Shown: positions 9,144 to 19,289, counted from the first letter of the stretch. The stretch is 64,000 nucleotides of DNA from Lutibacter sp. (GCA_030683995.1 JAUXPH010000066.1:1-64000); one strand, 5' to 3'. Notes: generated from the letters alone by a model not told the origin. Program-made: numbers and translations.

Positions 9144-9950
9144 ATGAAAATTATAAAAGATCAATTAGGCAGAGAAATTACTTTAAAAACGCAACCCAAA
9201 AGAATCATTTCACTGGTGCCTTCACAAACCGAATTGTTGTGCGATTTGAATTTGGAAAATGAACTTGTGGGCATTACGAAATTTTGTGTACATCCATATC
9301 ATTTAAAATCGACCAAAACCATTGTTGGCGGCACAAAAAAAGTAGATTTCGATAAAATTAAGGCATTAAATCCCGATTTTATTTTATGCAATAAAGAAGA
9401 AAATACCTATGATTTTTTGCCTGAACTGGAAAAAATTGCACCCACTTATTTTTCCGATATCACCACCATACAAGACAGTATCGATTTCATTATAAGCTTG
9501 GGAACAATTTTAAACAGAAGAACAGAAAGCCAAAATTTAGTCGAAAAAATACACTTTAAACTTCTCGATTTTAAAGAATTCATCAAAACAAAACCAACCC
9601 GAAAAGTCGCTTATTTTATTTGGGCAAAACCTTGGATGGTGGCAGGAAACGAGACCTACATAAACCAAATGCTTCAACTCAATAAATTTGAAAACATTTA
9701 CCAAAATATGAGTCGTTATCCAAAAGTGGAAATCAATAAAATGCGCTATGAAGGCGATCCTGAAATCATTATTTTGTCTTCAGAACCGTTTCCGTTTAAA
9801 GATGAACACGCGGTAGAAATTTCAACTTTCACCAATCGTTCCATCACAGTTTTTGCGGATGGCGAAATGTTTGGCTGGCACGGATCAAGATTGCTTTTGG
9901 CTTTTGATTATTTTAAAGAAATGCATAAAAAATTAGACAGTCATTTTTAA
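9144..9950 (+). CDS. Helical-backbone metal receptor-like protein (BtuF/FhuD family)
   Basis: A 268-residue protein of the ABC-type Fe3+-siderophore/cobalamin binding-protein superfamily. The opening KRIISLVPSQTELLCDLNLE and the later NPDFILCNKEENTYDFLPEL are standard for BtuF-like folds. It has no signal peptide or lipobox, so it is either cytoplasmic or uses another export route. That is known for a subset of these proteins in Bacteroidota. No transporter genes are beside it. The ligand is unknown. Confidence 0.82.
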   Translation: MKIIKDQLGREITLKTQPKRIISLVPSQTELLCDLNLENELVGITKFCVHPYHLKSTKTIVGGTKKVDFDKIKALNPDFILCNKEENTYDFLPELEKIAPTYFSDITTIQDSIDFIISLGTILNRRTESQNLVEKIHFKLLDFKEFIKTKPTRKVAYFIWAKPWMVAGNETYINQMLQLNKFENIYQNMSRYPKVEINKMRYEGDPEIIILSSEPFPFKDEHAVEISTFTNRSITVFADGEMFGWHGSRLLLAFDYFKEMHKKLDSHF

Positions 9951-9951
9951 T

Positions 9952-10653
9952 TTAGTCTTGCAACGCAAAAACACGTTTCAACAAATCTGAAGTACGTTTG
10001 GCTAAATTCGCTCTAATTCCCCTTTCTTCAATTTCAACCATGGTGAAAACGCCTTTTAGAGCTTCGTTGGTAACATAATCAGTTAAATCCGGATTTACAT
10101 CAGTGGTTAATGGTAAGTTATTGTATTTTGTGATTAAGTTGGCCCAAACTTTATCTGCACCCACTTTTTTAAATGAATTGTTGATAATTGGGTTAAATTT
10201 TTGGTACAATGCCGCAGAAGTAGCGGTTTTCAAATACAGTGTTGCGGAATTTTTATCGCCCAACAAAATGTTTTTCGCATCAACAAACGTCATCCCTGTT
10301 ATGGCATCCTTAAAAATAGGAATGGCTTCTCCAACAGCATCTTCCGCAGCACGGTTCAACACTCGCAATCCTTCATCAGCCAAGCTTGACAGTCCCATGC
10401 TTCTTAAAGTACGATCCACTTTTTGCAATTCTGCAGGCAATAAAATTTTAACCATTTCATTTTTAAAAAAACCATCCTGAACCGCCAAAGTGGTTACCTG
10501 ATTCGAAACTCCGTTTTGTAAAGCCTCCTTTAAACCGGCTGCAATTTGAAAATTCGTAATTTCTCCATTTGGCAATTGGTTAACCACCTGCTGTAATTCT
10601 GCACAGGCAGAAAGTTGAAACACAACCGCCACCAAAAGTATTTTTTTTAACAT
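9952..10653 (-). CDS. DUF4197 lipoprotein
   Basis: A 233-residue predicted lipoprotein: signal peptide MLKKILLVAVVFQLSAC with the lipobox Cys at residue 17. The mature part matches the DUF4197 family, with ALQNGVSNQV, NAEDAVGEAIPIF-like and the central TGMTFVDAKNILLGDKNSAT. No biochemical role is established for the family. A TAAATTTG element at 10683-10690 is its likely promoter and overlaps the end of the neighbouring small gene. Confidence 0.87.
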   Translation of the reverse strand: MLKKILLVAVVFQLSACAELQQVVNQLPNGEITNFQIAAGLKEALQNGVSNQVTTLAVQDGFFKNEMVKILLPAELQKVDRTLRSMGLSSLADEGLRVLNRAAEDAVGEAIPIFKDAITGMTFVDAKNILLGDKNSATLYLKTATSAALYQKFNPIINNSFKKVGADKVWANLITKYNNLPLTTDVNPDLTDYVTNEALKGVFTMVEIEERGIRANLAKRTSDLLKRVFALQD

Positions 10654-10682
10654 CTTTTTGTTTTTTTATTTTGTTATTTACT

Positions 10683-10690
10683 CAAATTTA
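10683..10690 (-). promoter_or_regulatory. -7 promoter element for the DUF4197 gene
   Basis: TAAATTTG on the minus strand, 29 bases before the ATG at 10653. It overlaps the stop region of the upstream DUF5522 gene. Confidence 0.5.
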
Positions 10691-10873
10691 ACGCTTAATG
10701 CTGTCTGTTTTCTTGTCATATCCAAACGGACAATGCTTGCAACCGTTTTTACAGCAATACCCTCTTTTCAAATGATATTTTTCCGTAAAAACACGGTAGC
10801 CTTCTTCATTGGTATAATAATCTTCTTCTGAAGGAATTGGTTTTTCAAACATAGATTCCGCAAAAATAATCAA
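10688..10873 (-). CDS. DUF5522 cysteine-rich small protein
   Basis: A 61-residue protein (54 if it starts at the ATG at 10852). The C-terminal half reads YHLKRGYCCKNGCKHCPFGY, giving Cys-Cys-x3-Cys-x2-Cys. That is the signature of the small DUF5522 family, also found at the end of some larger proteins. The cysteine spacing suggests a bound metal ion, but nothing in the sequence says which. It lies 34 bases upstream of the DUF4197 gene, which has its own promoter element. Confidence 0.8.
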   Translation of the reverse strand: MIIFAESMFEKPIPSEEDYYTNEEGYRVFTEKYHLKRGYCCKNGCKHCPFGYDKKTDSIKR

Positions 10874-11019
10874 TTAATTCTATTCATTCATTTTTCAAAT
10901 GAATCCAAAATGAATTATATTTTAAATGGAAGAGGCAATTATCAGTCCAAACTTGGTTTAATACTATTTTTCTATTTTAAAATAGAAACAATCGATTTCT
11001 ATTATTAAATGATTTTATT

Positions 11020-11027
11020 TAGATTTG
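11020..11027 (+). promoter_or_regulatory. Possible -7 element upstream of the 11093 gene
   Basis: TAGATTTG matches TAnnTTTG and lies 65 bases before the TTG start at 11093. No -33 element was found at the expected distance. Confidence 0.3.
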
Positions 11028-11092
11028 TTTGATTGAATTTATTGAAGAATGATTGAAATTGCTTCAAAATTATTAAATCATAACTCTTTAAA

Positions 11093-11671
11093 TTGGACAC
11101 CTCAGTGTTGAAATCTGTTTTTATATCAAGCAAAAATCATAAATTATCATTGCTCATTTCAAGCAAAGAGGTTTCTGCATTGTCAGATTTTTTGGAACTT
11201 ACCATCAACGAAAAAGTCCTCATCCTTAATACCAATCTTGGCATAGAGATCTATTATCAGTCTGATCTTGATTACACCAATTTAATTACCCATTCCTTTT
11301 TATTAATTTCATCGAAAGGTATAAATAATGGTACCGAATACAGGATTGCGGCTTTTAGCACTTTTCCGGAATTAAAAAATGGCTTGCAGCAAATGCTGGA
11401 AAGATTGAATTTGATGCCATTGGCGTTTGGTTGTTATTCAAAAAGCATCATGCATCAGCTGGACAAAAATTATGAAAAAAACAATCAGTTAATTGGATCA
11501 CTTTTCACTGTTTGGAAACAAATTTTAATGATGCAAAACTTAAATGAGCAATCCAATTTTAAATTAAAACAATTTGAAAAAACATTGGAAGATTTTGGCG
11601 AAAAAAGCAATGTGAATGCCATTTTAAAACAATTAATTGCAAACGCAACCAACGCGATGCGACAAAACTGA
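11093..11671 (+). CDS. Hypothetical protein (192 aa)
   Basis: I do not recognise this family. The protein is soluble and mixed alpha/beta. Residues 20-110 contain alternating strands (LSLLISSKEV, VLILNTNLGIEIYY, HSFLLISSKG), and the C-terminal 60 residues are helical and charged. There is no signal peptide. The only available start is TTG at 11093, since a stop codon lies four codons upstream. It converges on the DUF4136 gene and ends just before a shared hairpin. Confidence 0.55.
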   Translation: MDTSVLKSVFISSKNHKLSLLISSKEVSALSDFLELTINEKVLILNTNLGIEIYYQSDLDYTNLITHSFLLISSKGINNGTEYRIAAFSTFPELKNGLQQMLERLNLMPLAFGCYSKSIMHQLDKNYEKNNQLIGSLFTVWKQILMMQNLNEQSNFKLKQFEKTLEDFGEKSNVNAILKQLIANATNAMRQN

Positions 11672-11678
11672 TCACAAA

Positions 11679-11708
11679 AAAAACGTTCCAAAAATTCAGA
11701 ACGTTTTT
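11679..11708. terminator. Bidirectional terminator
   Basis: Arms AAAAACGTTC (11679-11688) and GAACGTTTTT (11699-11708) with a ten-base loop, between the convergent 11093 and DUF4136 genes. Confidence 0.75.
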
Positions 11709-11734
11709 AAATCTATAGGTTAAAAATTTTAAAA

Positions 11735-12265
11735 TTATTTTTTTGTTCCCGGAGGATATTGTGCCATAATTTCGGCAACAAATTCTTTGATTTTTTCTTC
11801 CTTTTGAGCAACATTTCCAGTAGCAGATAAAGCGCCGCTTCCAATTCCTTGCCACGCCAATTCTTTTTTGTTCGCATCAATTAAATCGATAAACAAAGTG
11901 CCTTCGGTGTATTTGGAAACCTGTGTCCCAAAATTTGGTCCGTAATACCAAGGATGCCAGCCGTAATAAAAGTTGTTGTTGTACACATCCACTTTTTGGG
12001 TTGATTTTGCAAAAATATTAACCAACAAATCCGGCTCATCCGATTTTGTAAATCCTTTTGCCAGCATTTCGCTTTCAATGGCTTTTAAAATTCTTCGCTT
12101 GTCCAAATCGGAAATTTCTGCTTTATCAATGCCTTTTTTATAAAAAGCGAATGTCTTATATTTAGAAAAATCGGCTGTAGTATCATAATCGGTTGTAACC
12201 CTGATGGAGCTGCAGGAAGCTATTAAAAAAATTAAAGCTAACGGAAGTAATTTTAAGGCTTTCAT
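11735..12265 (-). CDS. DUF4136 lipoprotein
   Basis: A 176-residue predicted lipoprotein, with signal peptide MKALKLLPLALIFLIASC and lipobox Cys18. The DUF4136 signature is clear: RVTTDYDTTADFSKYKTFAF at the start of the mature chain, later RILKAIESEMLAKGF and a C-terminal LAWQGIGSG. A Tyr/Trp-rich stretch (NFYYGWHPWYYGPNFG) lies in the middle. It is presumably anchored in the outer or inner membrane; the function is unknown. It follows hutU by 19 bases but is unlikely to be functionally linked. Confidence 0.88.
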   Translation of the reverse strand: MKALKLLPLALIFLIASCSSIRVTTDYDTTADFSKYKTFAFYKKGIDKAEISDLDKRRILKAIESEMLAKGFTKSDEPDLLVNIFAKSTQKVDVYNNNFYYGWHPWYYGPNFGTQVSKYTEGTLFIDLIDANKKELAWQGIGSGALSATGNVAQKEEKIKEFVAEIMAQYPPGTKK

Positions 12266-12284
12266 TTAAATACAATTTTAATTA

Positions 12285-14333
12285 TTAAAATAAATCTTTC
12301 AAGATTTGGTCATCAACTAAATTAGGCAATGTCACTTTTAAATTTGGCTCCACTTCCATCGCTCTTTTTATGGCGAATACAGCACCTTCATTTCTTGCCC
12401 AATTTCTACGTGCAATACCATTATTTACATCCCAAAATAGCATACTTTTCAGTCGCTTTTCGGCTTCTAAACTACCATCAAGAACCATACCAAATCCGCC
12501 GTTAATGACCTCTCCCCAACCTACGCCACCGCCGTTATGAATGGACACCCAAGTTGCTCCGCGAAAGCTGTCTCCAATCACATTTTGAATGGCCATATCT
12601 GCCGTAAATTTTGATCCGTCGTAAATATTTGAGGTTTCCCGGTAAGGAGAATCGGTGCCGGAAACATCGTGATGGTCTCTTCCTAAAACAATCGGCGCTG
12701 AAATTTCTCCGTTTTTTATGGCAATGTTAAAAGCTTCGGCAATTTTCATTCGGCCTTCCGCATCGGCATATAAAATTCTGGCTTGGGAACCAACCACCAA
12801 TTTGTTTTCCTGCGCGCCTTTTATCCACTGAATATTGTCGGTCATTTGCTGCTGAATTTCTTTTGGTGAATTTTTTCTGATTTCTTCCAGAACCTCACAG
12901 GCAATTGCATCCGTTTTCTTTAAATCTTCCGGTTTTGCGCTTGTGCACACCCAGCGAAAAGGTCCGAATCCATAATCAAAACACATTGGCCCCATAATAT
13001 CCTGAACATAAGACGGATATTCCCATCTCTCGGTCTCTTCCCCAAGGGAAGATAGGGTTTCTTTATTACAGTAATTCCCTTTTGAATCTTTATAAATTTT
13101 TGCTCCTGCCCTGCTTGCTTCCAATAAAAAAGCATTCCCATAATCGAAAAAGTAAGTTCCATTTGCAGCGTGTTTGTTGATTGCCTCAACTTGCCTTCTT
13201 AAACTTTCCTGCACTTTTTCTTTAAATAATGCAGGATTTTCAACCATCATTTCATTGGATTCTTCAAAAGAAATTCCTGCCGGATAATAACCTCCAGCCC
13301 AAGGATTGTGGAGTGAAGTTTGGTCAGAACCCAAATCAACATACACATTTTCTTCGGCAAATTTTTCCCAAACCTCCACAATATTTCCTAAAAAGGCAAT
13401 GGAAACCACTTCCTTATTTTCTTTGGCTTTTTTTACCCTTATAGCCAATTCATTTAAATCGGTTATTTTTTCATCAATCCAACCTTGCGACAAACGAATC
13501 TCGGTAATTTTCGGATTCACTTCAGCACAAACCGTAATGCAACCAGCAATATTTCCTGCTTTTGGCTGTGCGCCGCTCATGCCTCCCAAACCGGAAGTCA
13601 GAAATAATTTTCCCGCCAAAGATTCCCCATTTTTAGCAATTTTTCGGCCGGCATTTAGCACGGTGATTGTGGTGCCGTGCACAATTCCTTGCGGACCAAT
13701 GTACATATAACTGCCTGCTGTCATTTGTCCGTATTGCGTTACGCCCAAGGCATTGTATTTTTCCCAGTCGTCTTGTTTGCTGTAATTTGGTATCATCATA
13801 CCGTTGGTAACCACCACTCTTGGTGCATTGGCATTTGATGGAAACAAACCCATCGGATGGCCAGAATACATAATTAATGTTTGCTCGTCGTTCATTTCCG
13901 ACAAGTATTTCATCGTCAATAAATATTGCGCCCAATTCTGAAAAACAGCTCCGTTGCCGCCATATGTAATCAATTCGTGAGGATGTTGCGCTACGGCTTC
14001 ATCCAAATTATTCTGAACCATATGCATAATGGCTTTTGCCTGCACAGATTTCCCAGGATATTCATTGATTGGCCGCGCATAAAACTGATAATCTGGACGA
14101 AAACGGTACATATAAATTCGTCCGTATTCATTGAGTTCCTCAGCAAATTCCTTCGCTAAAATAGGATGGTGTTTTTTGTGGAAATACCGCAACGCGTTTC
14201 TGATTGCGAGCTCTTTTTCTGCTGTAGACAAAATATCAACCCGTTTCGGCGCGTGATTTATTGATTTTTCATAGGTTTTTTTTGAAGGCAATTCAGCAGG
14301 AATTCCTTGTTTTATTTGGTCTTGAAATGTCAT
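12285..14333 (-). CDS. hutU: Urocanate hydratase
   Basis: A 682-residue NAD-dependent enzyme for the second step of histidine breakdown, converting urocanate to 4-imidazolone-5-propionate. Family stretches include LTSGLGGMSGAQPKAG, GSDQTSLHNPWAGGYYPAG and RGATWVSIHNGGGVGWG. The length exceeds the roughly 560 residues of the proteobacterial enzyme and matches the long form seen in Bacteroidota. No hutH, hutI or hutG is adjacent, so the hut genes are scattered. A TAAATTTG element lies 22 bases upstream. Confidence 0.95.
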   Translation of the reverse strand: MTFQDQIKQGIPAELPSKKTYEKSINHAPKRVDILSTAEKELAIRNALRYFHKKHHPILAKEFAEELNEYGRIYMYRFRPDYQFYARPINEYPGKSVQAKAIMHMVQNNLDEAVAQHPHELITYGGNGAVFQNWAQYLLTMKYLSEMNDEQTLIMYSGHPMGLFPSNANAPRVVVTNGMMIPNYSKQDDWEKYNALGVTQYGQMTAGSYMYIGPQGIVHGTTITVLNAGRKIAKNGESLAGKLFLTSGLGGMSGAQPKAGNIAGCITVCAEVNPKITEIRLSQGWIDEKITDLNELAIRVKKAKENKEVVSIAFLGNIVEVWEKFAEENVYVDLGSDQTSLHNPWAGGYYPAGISFEESNEMMVENPALFKEKVQESLRRQVEAINKHAANGTYFFDYGNAFLLEASRAGAKIYKDSKGNYCNKETLSSLGEETERWEYPSYVQDIMGPMCFDYGFGPFRWVCTSAKPEDLKKTDAIACEVLEEIRKNSPKEIQQQMTDNIQWIKGAQENKLVVGSQARILYADAEGRMKIAEAFNIAIKNGEISAPIVLGRDHHDVSGTDSPYRETSNIYDGSKFTADMAIQNVIGDSFRGATWVSIHNGGGVGWGEVINGGFGMVLDGSLEAEKRLKSMLFWDVNNGIARRNWARNEGAVFAIKRAMEVEPNLKVTLPNLVDDQILKDLF

Positions 14334-14354
14334 TTAAACGAGATTTAACTGGTA

Positions 14355-14362
14355 CAAATTTA
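14355..14362 (-). promoter_or_regulatory. -7 promoter element for hutU
   Basis: TAAATTTG on the minus strand, 21 bases before the hutU ATG, giving a leader of roughly 15 bases. Confidence 0.5.
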
Positions 14363-14513
14363 CATTTTTTCAATGGAAGTGTTTAATCAAAAACCGCAAA
14401 ATCTGTTGATCAATTTTTTTAAGTTGATAGAAAAATAGTATCGATATATTATTTTGATGTTAATTGAAAAAAATTCAAGTAATTTGGTGTAGTTTTTGAA
14501 TAGCGCACAAAAT

Positions 14514-14837
14514 ATGATTGTTGTTTTTAAATACATCATTCCGAAGAACTATTCCGGATTGACCATTTTTCCTTTTATCTTCTTAAGAAATAAGAAAAGC
14601 ATAAAAGACGCCTTGTTTTTGAATCACGAAAAAATTCATTTAAAACAACAGATTGAATTGCTGTGGATTTTCTTTTTTGCCTGGTATTTTATAGAATACT
14701 GCATTCGGTTTTTTCAATATAAAAACCACGAATTTGCCTATAAAAACATCAGTTTTGAAAAAGAAGCCTATAAAAATGAACAAGATTTGAATTATTTAGA
14801 ATCTAGAAAAACATTCTCTTTTTTAAAGTATTTATAG
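14514..14837 (+). CDS. Small membrane protein with HExxH motif
   Basis: A 107-residue protein of unknown function. It has NHEKIHLKQQIE at about residues 37-48, giving the zinc-protease core HEKIH (38-42), and a strongly hydrophobic helix straight after (LLWIFFFAWYFIEYCI). The segment FEKEAYKNEQ at about 81-90 could supply the third, glutamate ligand of a gluzincin. The layout resembles a minimal M56/M48-type fold. I chose the ATG at 14514 over the in-frame TTG at 14496. It stands alone between hutU and icmF. Protease activity is inference. Confidence 0.65.
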   Translation: MIVVFKYIIPKNYSGLTIFPFIFLRNKKSIKDALFLNHEKIHLKQQIELLWIFFFAWYFIEYCIRFFQYKNHEFAYKNISFEKEAYKNEQDLNYLESRKTFSFLKYL

Positions 14838-14990
14838 CTTTTCAATTCTTTTTTTGTGCTTTATGAAACTTTTTTGATTTTCTGTTTGGTTTTTATCAAC
14901 AGAAACATTTTACAATTAAAACCTCAAAAACCGCCGATTAAACAATACTTATAAATTTTTGTAAATTGCGGCTTACAATCAAAGAAAAAA

Positions 14991-17900
14991 ATGGACACAA
15001 TCACACCTTATAAACCAAAAAATAAAGTTCGAATAGTTACAGCCGCTTCCCTTTTTGACGGTCACGATGCCGCCATCAATATTATGCGAAGAATTATTCA
15101 GGCTACCGGCGTTGAAGTGATTCACCTGGGGCACGACAGAAGCGTGGAAGAAGTGGTTAATTGTGCCATTGAAGAAGATGCAAATGCTATTGCGATGACT
15201 TCCTACCAGGGCGGACATATGGAGTATTTTAAATATATGTACGATTTGCTTCAGGAAAAAGGCGCTCCGCAAATTAAAATATTTGGCGGCGGCGGCGGTG
15301 TAATTCTGCCGGAAGAAGTTAAAGAATTGACCGATTACGGAATTACAAAAATTTATTCCCCAGATGATGGCAGAAGTATGGGTTTGCAGGGAATGATTAA
15401 TGATATGATTGCAACCTGCGATTTTCCAACGGGTGAAATTGTTGATTTTTCAGCTGCCGATTTGGCTAAGAAAAATCCGATGCAATTGGCGAAAGCCATT
15501 TCTGCCGCTGAGAATTTCTCAGAAAAACATACCCAATTTATAAACGAAATTAAAACAGCAGCCAAAAAATCAGAAACACCGGTTTTGGGAATTACAGGCA
15601 CCGGAGGTTCAGGAAAATCGTCTTTGGTGGATGAATTGGTGCGAAGATATTTAATAGATTTTCCCGAAAAAACAATCGCGATTGTTTCGGTTGATCCTTC
15701 AAAAAGGAAAACAGGCGGCGCTTTATTGGGCGACAGAATTAGAATGAATTCCATAAAAAACGACCGTGTTTATATGCGTTCGCTTGCCACGCGCCAATCC
15801 AATTTGGCCTTATCTAAACACGTGAGCATTGCTGTTGACATTTTAAAAGTTGCCGGATTTGATATGGTGATTTTGGAAACTTCGGGAATTGGACAAAGCG
15901 ACACCGAAATTGTAGAACATTCAAATGTTTCCTTGTATGTGATGACGCCAGAATATGGCGCTGCAACACAATTGGAAAAAATTGACATGATTGATTTTGC
16001 CGATGTCATTGCCCTAAATAAATTCGACAAACGTGGCGCTTTGGATGCCTTGCGCGACGTAAAAAAACAATACCAGCGCAACCATAATTTATGGGAAAAC
16101 AGTGTAGATTCAATGCCGGTTTACGGTTCTGTCGCTTCCCAGTTTAACGATCCGGGGACGAATGAATTGTATCAGGTTCTCATCAAAAAAATTAACGAAA
16201 AAACAGGCACGCATTTTAAAAGCACTTTTGAAGTTTCTGATAAAATAAGCGAAAAACAGTTTATCATTCCGCCAAACCGCGTGCGCTATTTGTCGGAAAT
16301 CACCGAAAATAACAGGGCTTATAATCAAAAAGCAAAAAAACAGAAAGAAGTTGCCCAAAAGTTGTTTGGGATTTATAAAACGATTTGTTCCGTTGCCAAC
16401 ATTGCGAATGAGACCAACCAAGCTCATCTGAGTAAAATTGGAATAAATGAAGATGAAATACTGAAAATTACTTCGGCTACGCTCAGTAACCGAAATCAGA
16501 ATGACGACACTAAGCTTTTTTTATCGCTTTTGTTCAAGGAATTTGCACGGGTTAAAATGGATTTAAATCCTTACAACTGGGAACTCATTTTAGATTGGGA
16601 AGCCAAAAAACAATCCTATAAAAATGAAGTTTTTACTTTCAATGTTCGCGGTAAAGAATTGAGCATCCAAACACACAGCGAATCTTTGTCTCACACCCAA
16701 ATTCCAAAAATTTCGCTGCCAAAATACGAGGCTTGGGGCGATTTGTTATTGTGGACTTTAGAAGAAAATGTTCCCGGTGAATTTCCTTATACGGCCGGAC
16801 TTTTTCCATTCAAAAGAACAGGAGAAGATCCCGCAAGAATGTTTGCGGGCGAAGGCGGGCCGGAGCGCACAAACCGACGATTTCATTACGTGAGTTTGGG
16901 ACTTCCGGCAAAACGTTTGTCCACCGCATTTGATTCCGTGACTTTATACGGAAATGACCCTGATATTCGTCCGGATATTTACGGAAAAATTGGAAATGCA
17001 GGCGTTTCCGTTTGTTGTTTGGATGATGCAAAAAAATTGTATTCAGGCTTCGATTTGACAAACGCGATGACCTCAGTATCAATGACCATTAACGGCCCGG
17101 CACCAATGATGCTTGCCTTTTTTATGAATGCAGCAATAGACCAGGAATGTGAAAAATACATTGTTGCCAACGGACTTGAAAAGGAAACTGAAGAAAAAAT
17201 AAACGCCATTTATAAGAAAAAAGGTGTTGCGCGTCCGCAATATCAAGGCGAATTACCGGAAGGAAATAACGGATTGGGATTGCGCTTATTGGGTGTTACC
17301 GGTGATGAAGTTTTACCGCTTGACATTTATAAAAAAATTAAAACAGAAACCATTTCTAAAGTCCGCGGAACGGTGCAAGCGGATATATTAAAAGAAGATC
17401 AGGCACAAAATACCTGTATTTTTTCCACAGAATTTGCTTTGCGATTAATGGGTGACGTTCAGGAATATTTTATTGCCAACAACATCATCAACTTTTATTC
17501 GGTTTCCATTTCCGGATATCATATCGCGGAAGCCGGCGCCAATCCAATTTCGCAATTGGCATTTACCTTGGCAAACGGGTTTACCTATGTGGAATACTAT
17601 TTGTCGAGAGGTATGGACATCAATGAATTTGGACCGAATTTATCCTTCTTCTTTTCCAACGGCGTTGATCCGGAATATGCAGTGATTGGAAGGGTTGCCC
17701 GTAAAATTTGGGCGAAAGCCATGAAAGAGAAATATGGTGCAAATTCAAGAGCACAAATGCTGAAATATCACATTCAAACTTCAGGAAGAAGTTTGCACGC
17801 CCAGGAAATTGACTTTAATGATATTCGCACTACTTTGCAGGCTTTGTATGCCATTTACGACAATTGCAACAGTTTGCATACCAATGCTTATGATGAAGCG

Positions 17901-18464
17901 ATAACAACACCAACCGAAGAAAGTGTCCGACGCGCTATGGCCATTCAGCTGATTATCAACAAAGAATTGGGCTTGACCAAAAATGAAAATCCGATTCAGG
18001 GTTCCTTTATCATTGAAGAATTAACTGATTTGGTGGAAGAAGCCATTTATGCTGAATTTGACAGAATTACGGAACGCGGCGGTGTTTTGGGCGCGATGGA
18101 AACGATGTACCAACGCAGTAAAATACAGGAAGAAAGCTTGTACTACGAAACCTTAAAACACAATGGCGAATTCCCTATTATTGGCGTAAACACCTTTTTA
18201 AGCAGCAAAGGTTCGCCAACAGTTTTGCCTCAAGAAGTCATCAGGGCCACCGAAAAAGAAAAACAATACCAAATTACGGTGGTTGAAAACTTAAACAAAG
18301 CAAATGCTTCCGCAGTTAAAGAACATATTGCTTTGTTAAGAGAAAAAGCCGTGAATAACGAAAATGTTTTTGAGCAATTAATGGAAGCTTGTAAAGTGTG
18401 TTCTATCGGACAAATTACCGAGGCGCTTTTTGAAGTGGGCGGACAATATAGAAGAAATATGTAG
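14991..18464 (+). CDS. icmF: Fused isobutyryl-CoA mutase / G-protein chaperone IcmF
   Basis: A 1157-residue adenosylcobalamin-dependent mutase fused to its own chaperone. Domains in order: B12-binding domain (about 1-140, with the DGHD motif whose His25 should ligate cobalt), a MeaB-like GTPase (P-loop [12 protein letters not shown] at 199-210), then the acyl-CoA mutase barrel (about 540-1157). In the barrel, PARMFAGEG has Phe where methylmalonyl-CoA mutase has Tyr, as expected for the isobutyryl/n-butyryl-CoA enzyme. It could also act on isovaleryl-CoA, as some IcmFs do. It stands alone, 3.5 kb long, with the start codon in an A-rich context. Confidence 0.92.
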   Translation: MDTITPYKPKNKVRIVTAASLFDGHDAAINIMRRIIQATGVEVIHLGHDRSVEEVVNCAIEEDANAIAMTSYQGGHMEYFKYMYDLLQEKGAPQIKIFGGGGGVILPEEVKELTDYGITKIYSPDDGRSMGLQGMINDMIATCDFPTGEIVDFSAADLAKKNPMQLAKAISAAENFSEKHTQFINEIKTAAKKSETPVLGITGTGGSGKSSLVDELVRRYLIDFPEKTIAIVSVDPSKRKTGGALLGDRIRMNSIKNDRVYMRSLATRQSNLALSKHVSIAVDILKVAGFDMVILETSGIGQSDTEIVEHSNVSLYVMTPEYGAATQLEKIDMIDFADVIALNKFDKRGALDALRDVKKQYQRNHNLWENSVDSMPVYGSVASQFNDPGTNELYQVLIKKINEKTGTHFKSTFEVSDKISEKQFIIPPNRVRYLSEITENNRAYNQKAKKQKEVAQKLFGIYKTICSVANIANETNQAHLSKIGINEDEILKITSATLSNRNQNDDTKLFLSLLFKEFARVKMDLNPYNWELILDWEAKKQSYKNEVFTFNVRGKELSIQTHSESLSHTQIPKISLPKYEAWGDLLLWTLEENVPGEFPYTAGLFPFKRTGEDPARMFAGEGGPERTNRRFHYVSLGLPAKRLSTAFDSVTLYGNDPDIRPDIYGKIGNAGVSVCCLDDAKKLYSGFDLTNAMTSVSMTINGPAPMMLAFFMNAAIDQECEKYIVANGLEKETEEKINAIYKKKGVARPQYQGELPEGNNGLGLRLLGVTGDEVLPLDIYKKIKTETISKVRGTVQADILKEDQAQNTCIFSTEFALRLMGDVQEYFIANNIINFYSVSISGYHIAEAGANPISQLAFTLANGFTYVEYYLSRGMDINEFGPNLSFFFSNGVDPEYAVIGRVARKIWAKAMKEKYGANSRAQMLKYHIQTSGRSLHAQEIDFNDIRTTLQALYAIYDNCNSLHTNAYDEAITTPTEESVRRAMAIQLIINKELGLTKNENPIQGSFIIEELTDLVEEAIYAEFDRITERGGVLGAMETMYQRSKIQEESLYYETLKHNGEFPIIGVNTFLSSKGSPTVLPQEVIRATEKEKQYQITVVENLNKANASAVKEHIALLREKAVNNENVFEQLMEACKVCSIGQITEALFEVGGQYRRNM

Positions 18465-18480
18465 GTTTTTTTACTAAAAT

Positions 18481-18987
18481 TTACTTTTCAAACAATTGTT
18501 TAATCGTTTTCATTGGTAGAAACATTTTTCCGCTATCCGGAAGTTTAATAAAACCGTATTTGTTATAAAAGGATTCAGCATCATTGTCGAGTGGATCAAC
18601 AATTACAGCAAATGAGCCAACACTTTTTGAAATGATATAACTTCTTTTCAAAGCGTCAATAAGCAATAATTTTCCAAACCCATTTCCTTGGTGGTTTTTG
18701 TCGATGGCCAATCTTCCTAAAAGGGTAGTTGGAATTGATTTATATGATTTTGGAAGTTGTTTTTTAATCGATTCAGGAATTAATGATAAAGGAATGCTAT
18801 TATTTGAAAGTGTATAATATCCTTTTATTAAATTTGAATTATTTTCAATCAACACAAAACAAGCCGAAAGTTTGCGTTTAACATCCTGACTGGCTTGCTG
18901 ATGTATATAATTATCTAACTGCGCTGTTTCACAACAAAATTCATTTTTTTTGTGTTCAGGCCCCAGATTAATGGTGATAAAATTCAT
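18481..18987 (-). CDS. GNAT toxin of a toxin-antitoxin pair (TacT/AtaT-like)
   Basis: A 168-residue GNAT protein. It opens with an ITINLGPEHKKNEFCCETAQLDNYI segment, typical of toxins that acetylate aminoacyl-tRNA. The acetyl-CoA loop is LAIDKNHQGNGFGKLLLIDAL, and YNKYGFIKLPD near the C-terminus holds the conserved Tyr. The DUF1778 gene stops at the base directly before its ATG, the classical antitoxin-toxin order. The tRNA target is inferred from the family. It is intact, with no frame disruption. Confidence 0.88.
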   Translation of the reverse strand: MNFITINLGPEHKKNEFCCETAQLDNYIHQQASQDVKRKLSACFVLIENNSNLIKGYYTLSNNSIPLSLIPESIKKQLPKSYKSIPTTLLGRLAIDKNHQGNGFGKLLLIDALKRSYIISKSVGSFAVIVDPLDNDAESFYNKYGFIKLPDSGKMFLPMKTIKQLFEK

Positions 18988-19275
18988 TTAAGAAAGCAAT
19001 TTATTATATTCCTCACTAGCCGAAATTAATTCATTGTTAGGCTTGTCTGAACTTAATATTGCATTAAAAAAAATTTCATTGTCTTTTTCTGAAGCTAAAA
19101 TTATTTCTCTTTCTCTTATAATTTCTTTGGCTTTCTCTTGAACGGCAGAAATAATAAAATCCGTTAAATTGCGAAAACCACCAATATGGGCGGCTTTTTC
19201 AAAAAAAAGCTTTTGTTCTTTCGGAAGTCGCGTGTCGAATCTTGTTTTTTCATTTTTAATAGATTTTGTTTCCAT
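18988..19275 (-). CDS. DUF1778 antitoxin
   Basis: A 95-residue protein that should neutralise the GNAT toxin and repress the operon. It starts METKSIKNEKTRFDTRLP, a ribbon-helix-helix arm, followed by EQKLFFEKAAHIGGFRNLTDFI, the DUF1778 core. The C-terminal tail (about 60-95) would wrap the toxin. I placed the start at 19275, since the upstream in-frame extension runs through the promoter and operator repeats. The predicted transcript start leaves a leader of only about eight bases. Confidence 0.88.
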   Translation of the reverse strand: METKSIKNEKTRFDTRLPKEQKLFFEKAAHIGGFRNLTDFIISAVQEKAKEIIREREIILASEKDNEIFFNAILSSDKPNNELISASEEYNKLLS

Positions 19276-19289
19276 CTTTTTAATTTTTA

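Noticed and set aside
13306-13710. 134-codon frame antisense to hutU
   Set aside because: A shadow of the hutU coding strand with no family features.
15353-15754. 133-codon frame antisense to icmF
   Set aside because: A shadow frame; the sense strand is a clear B12-binding/GTPase domain.
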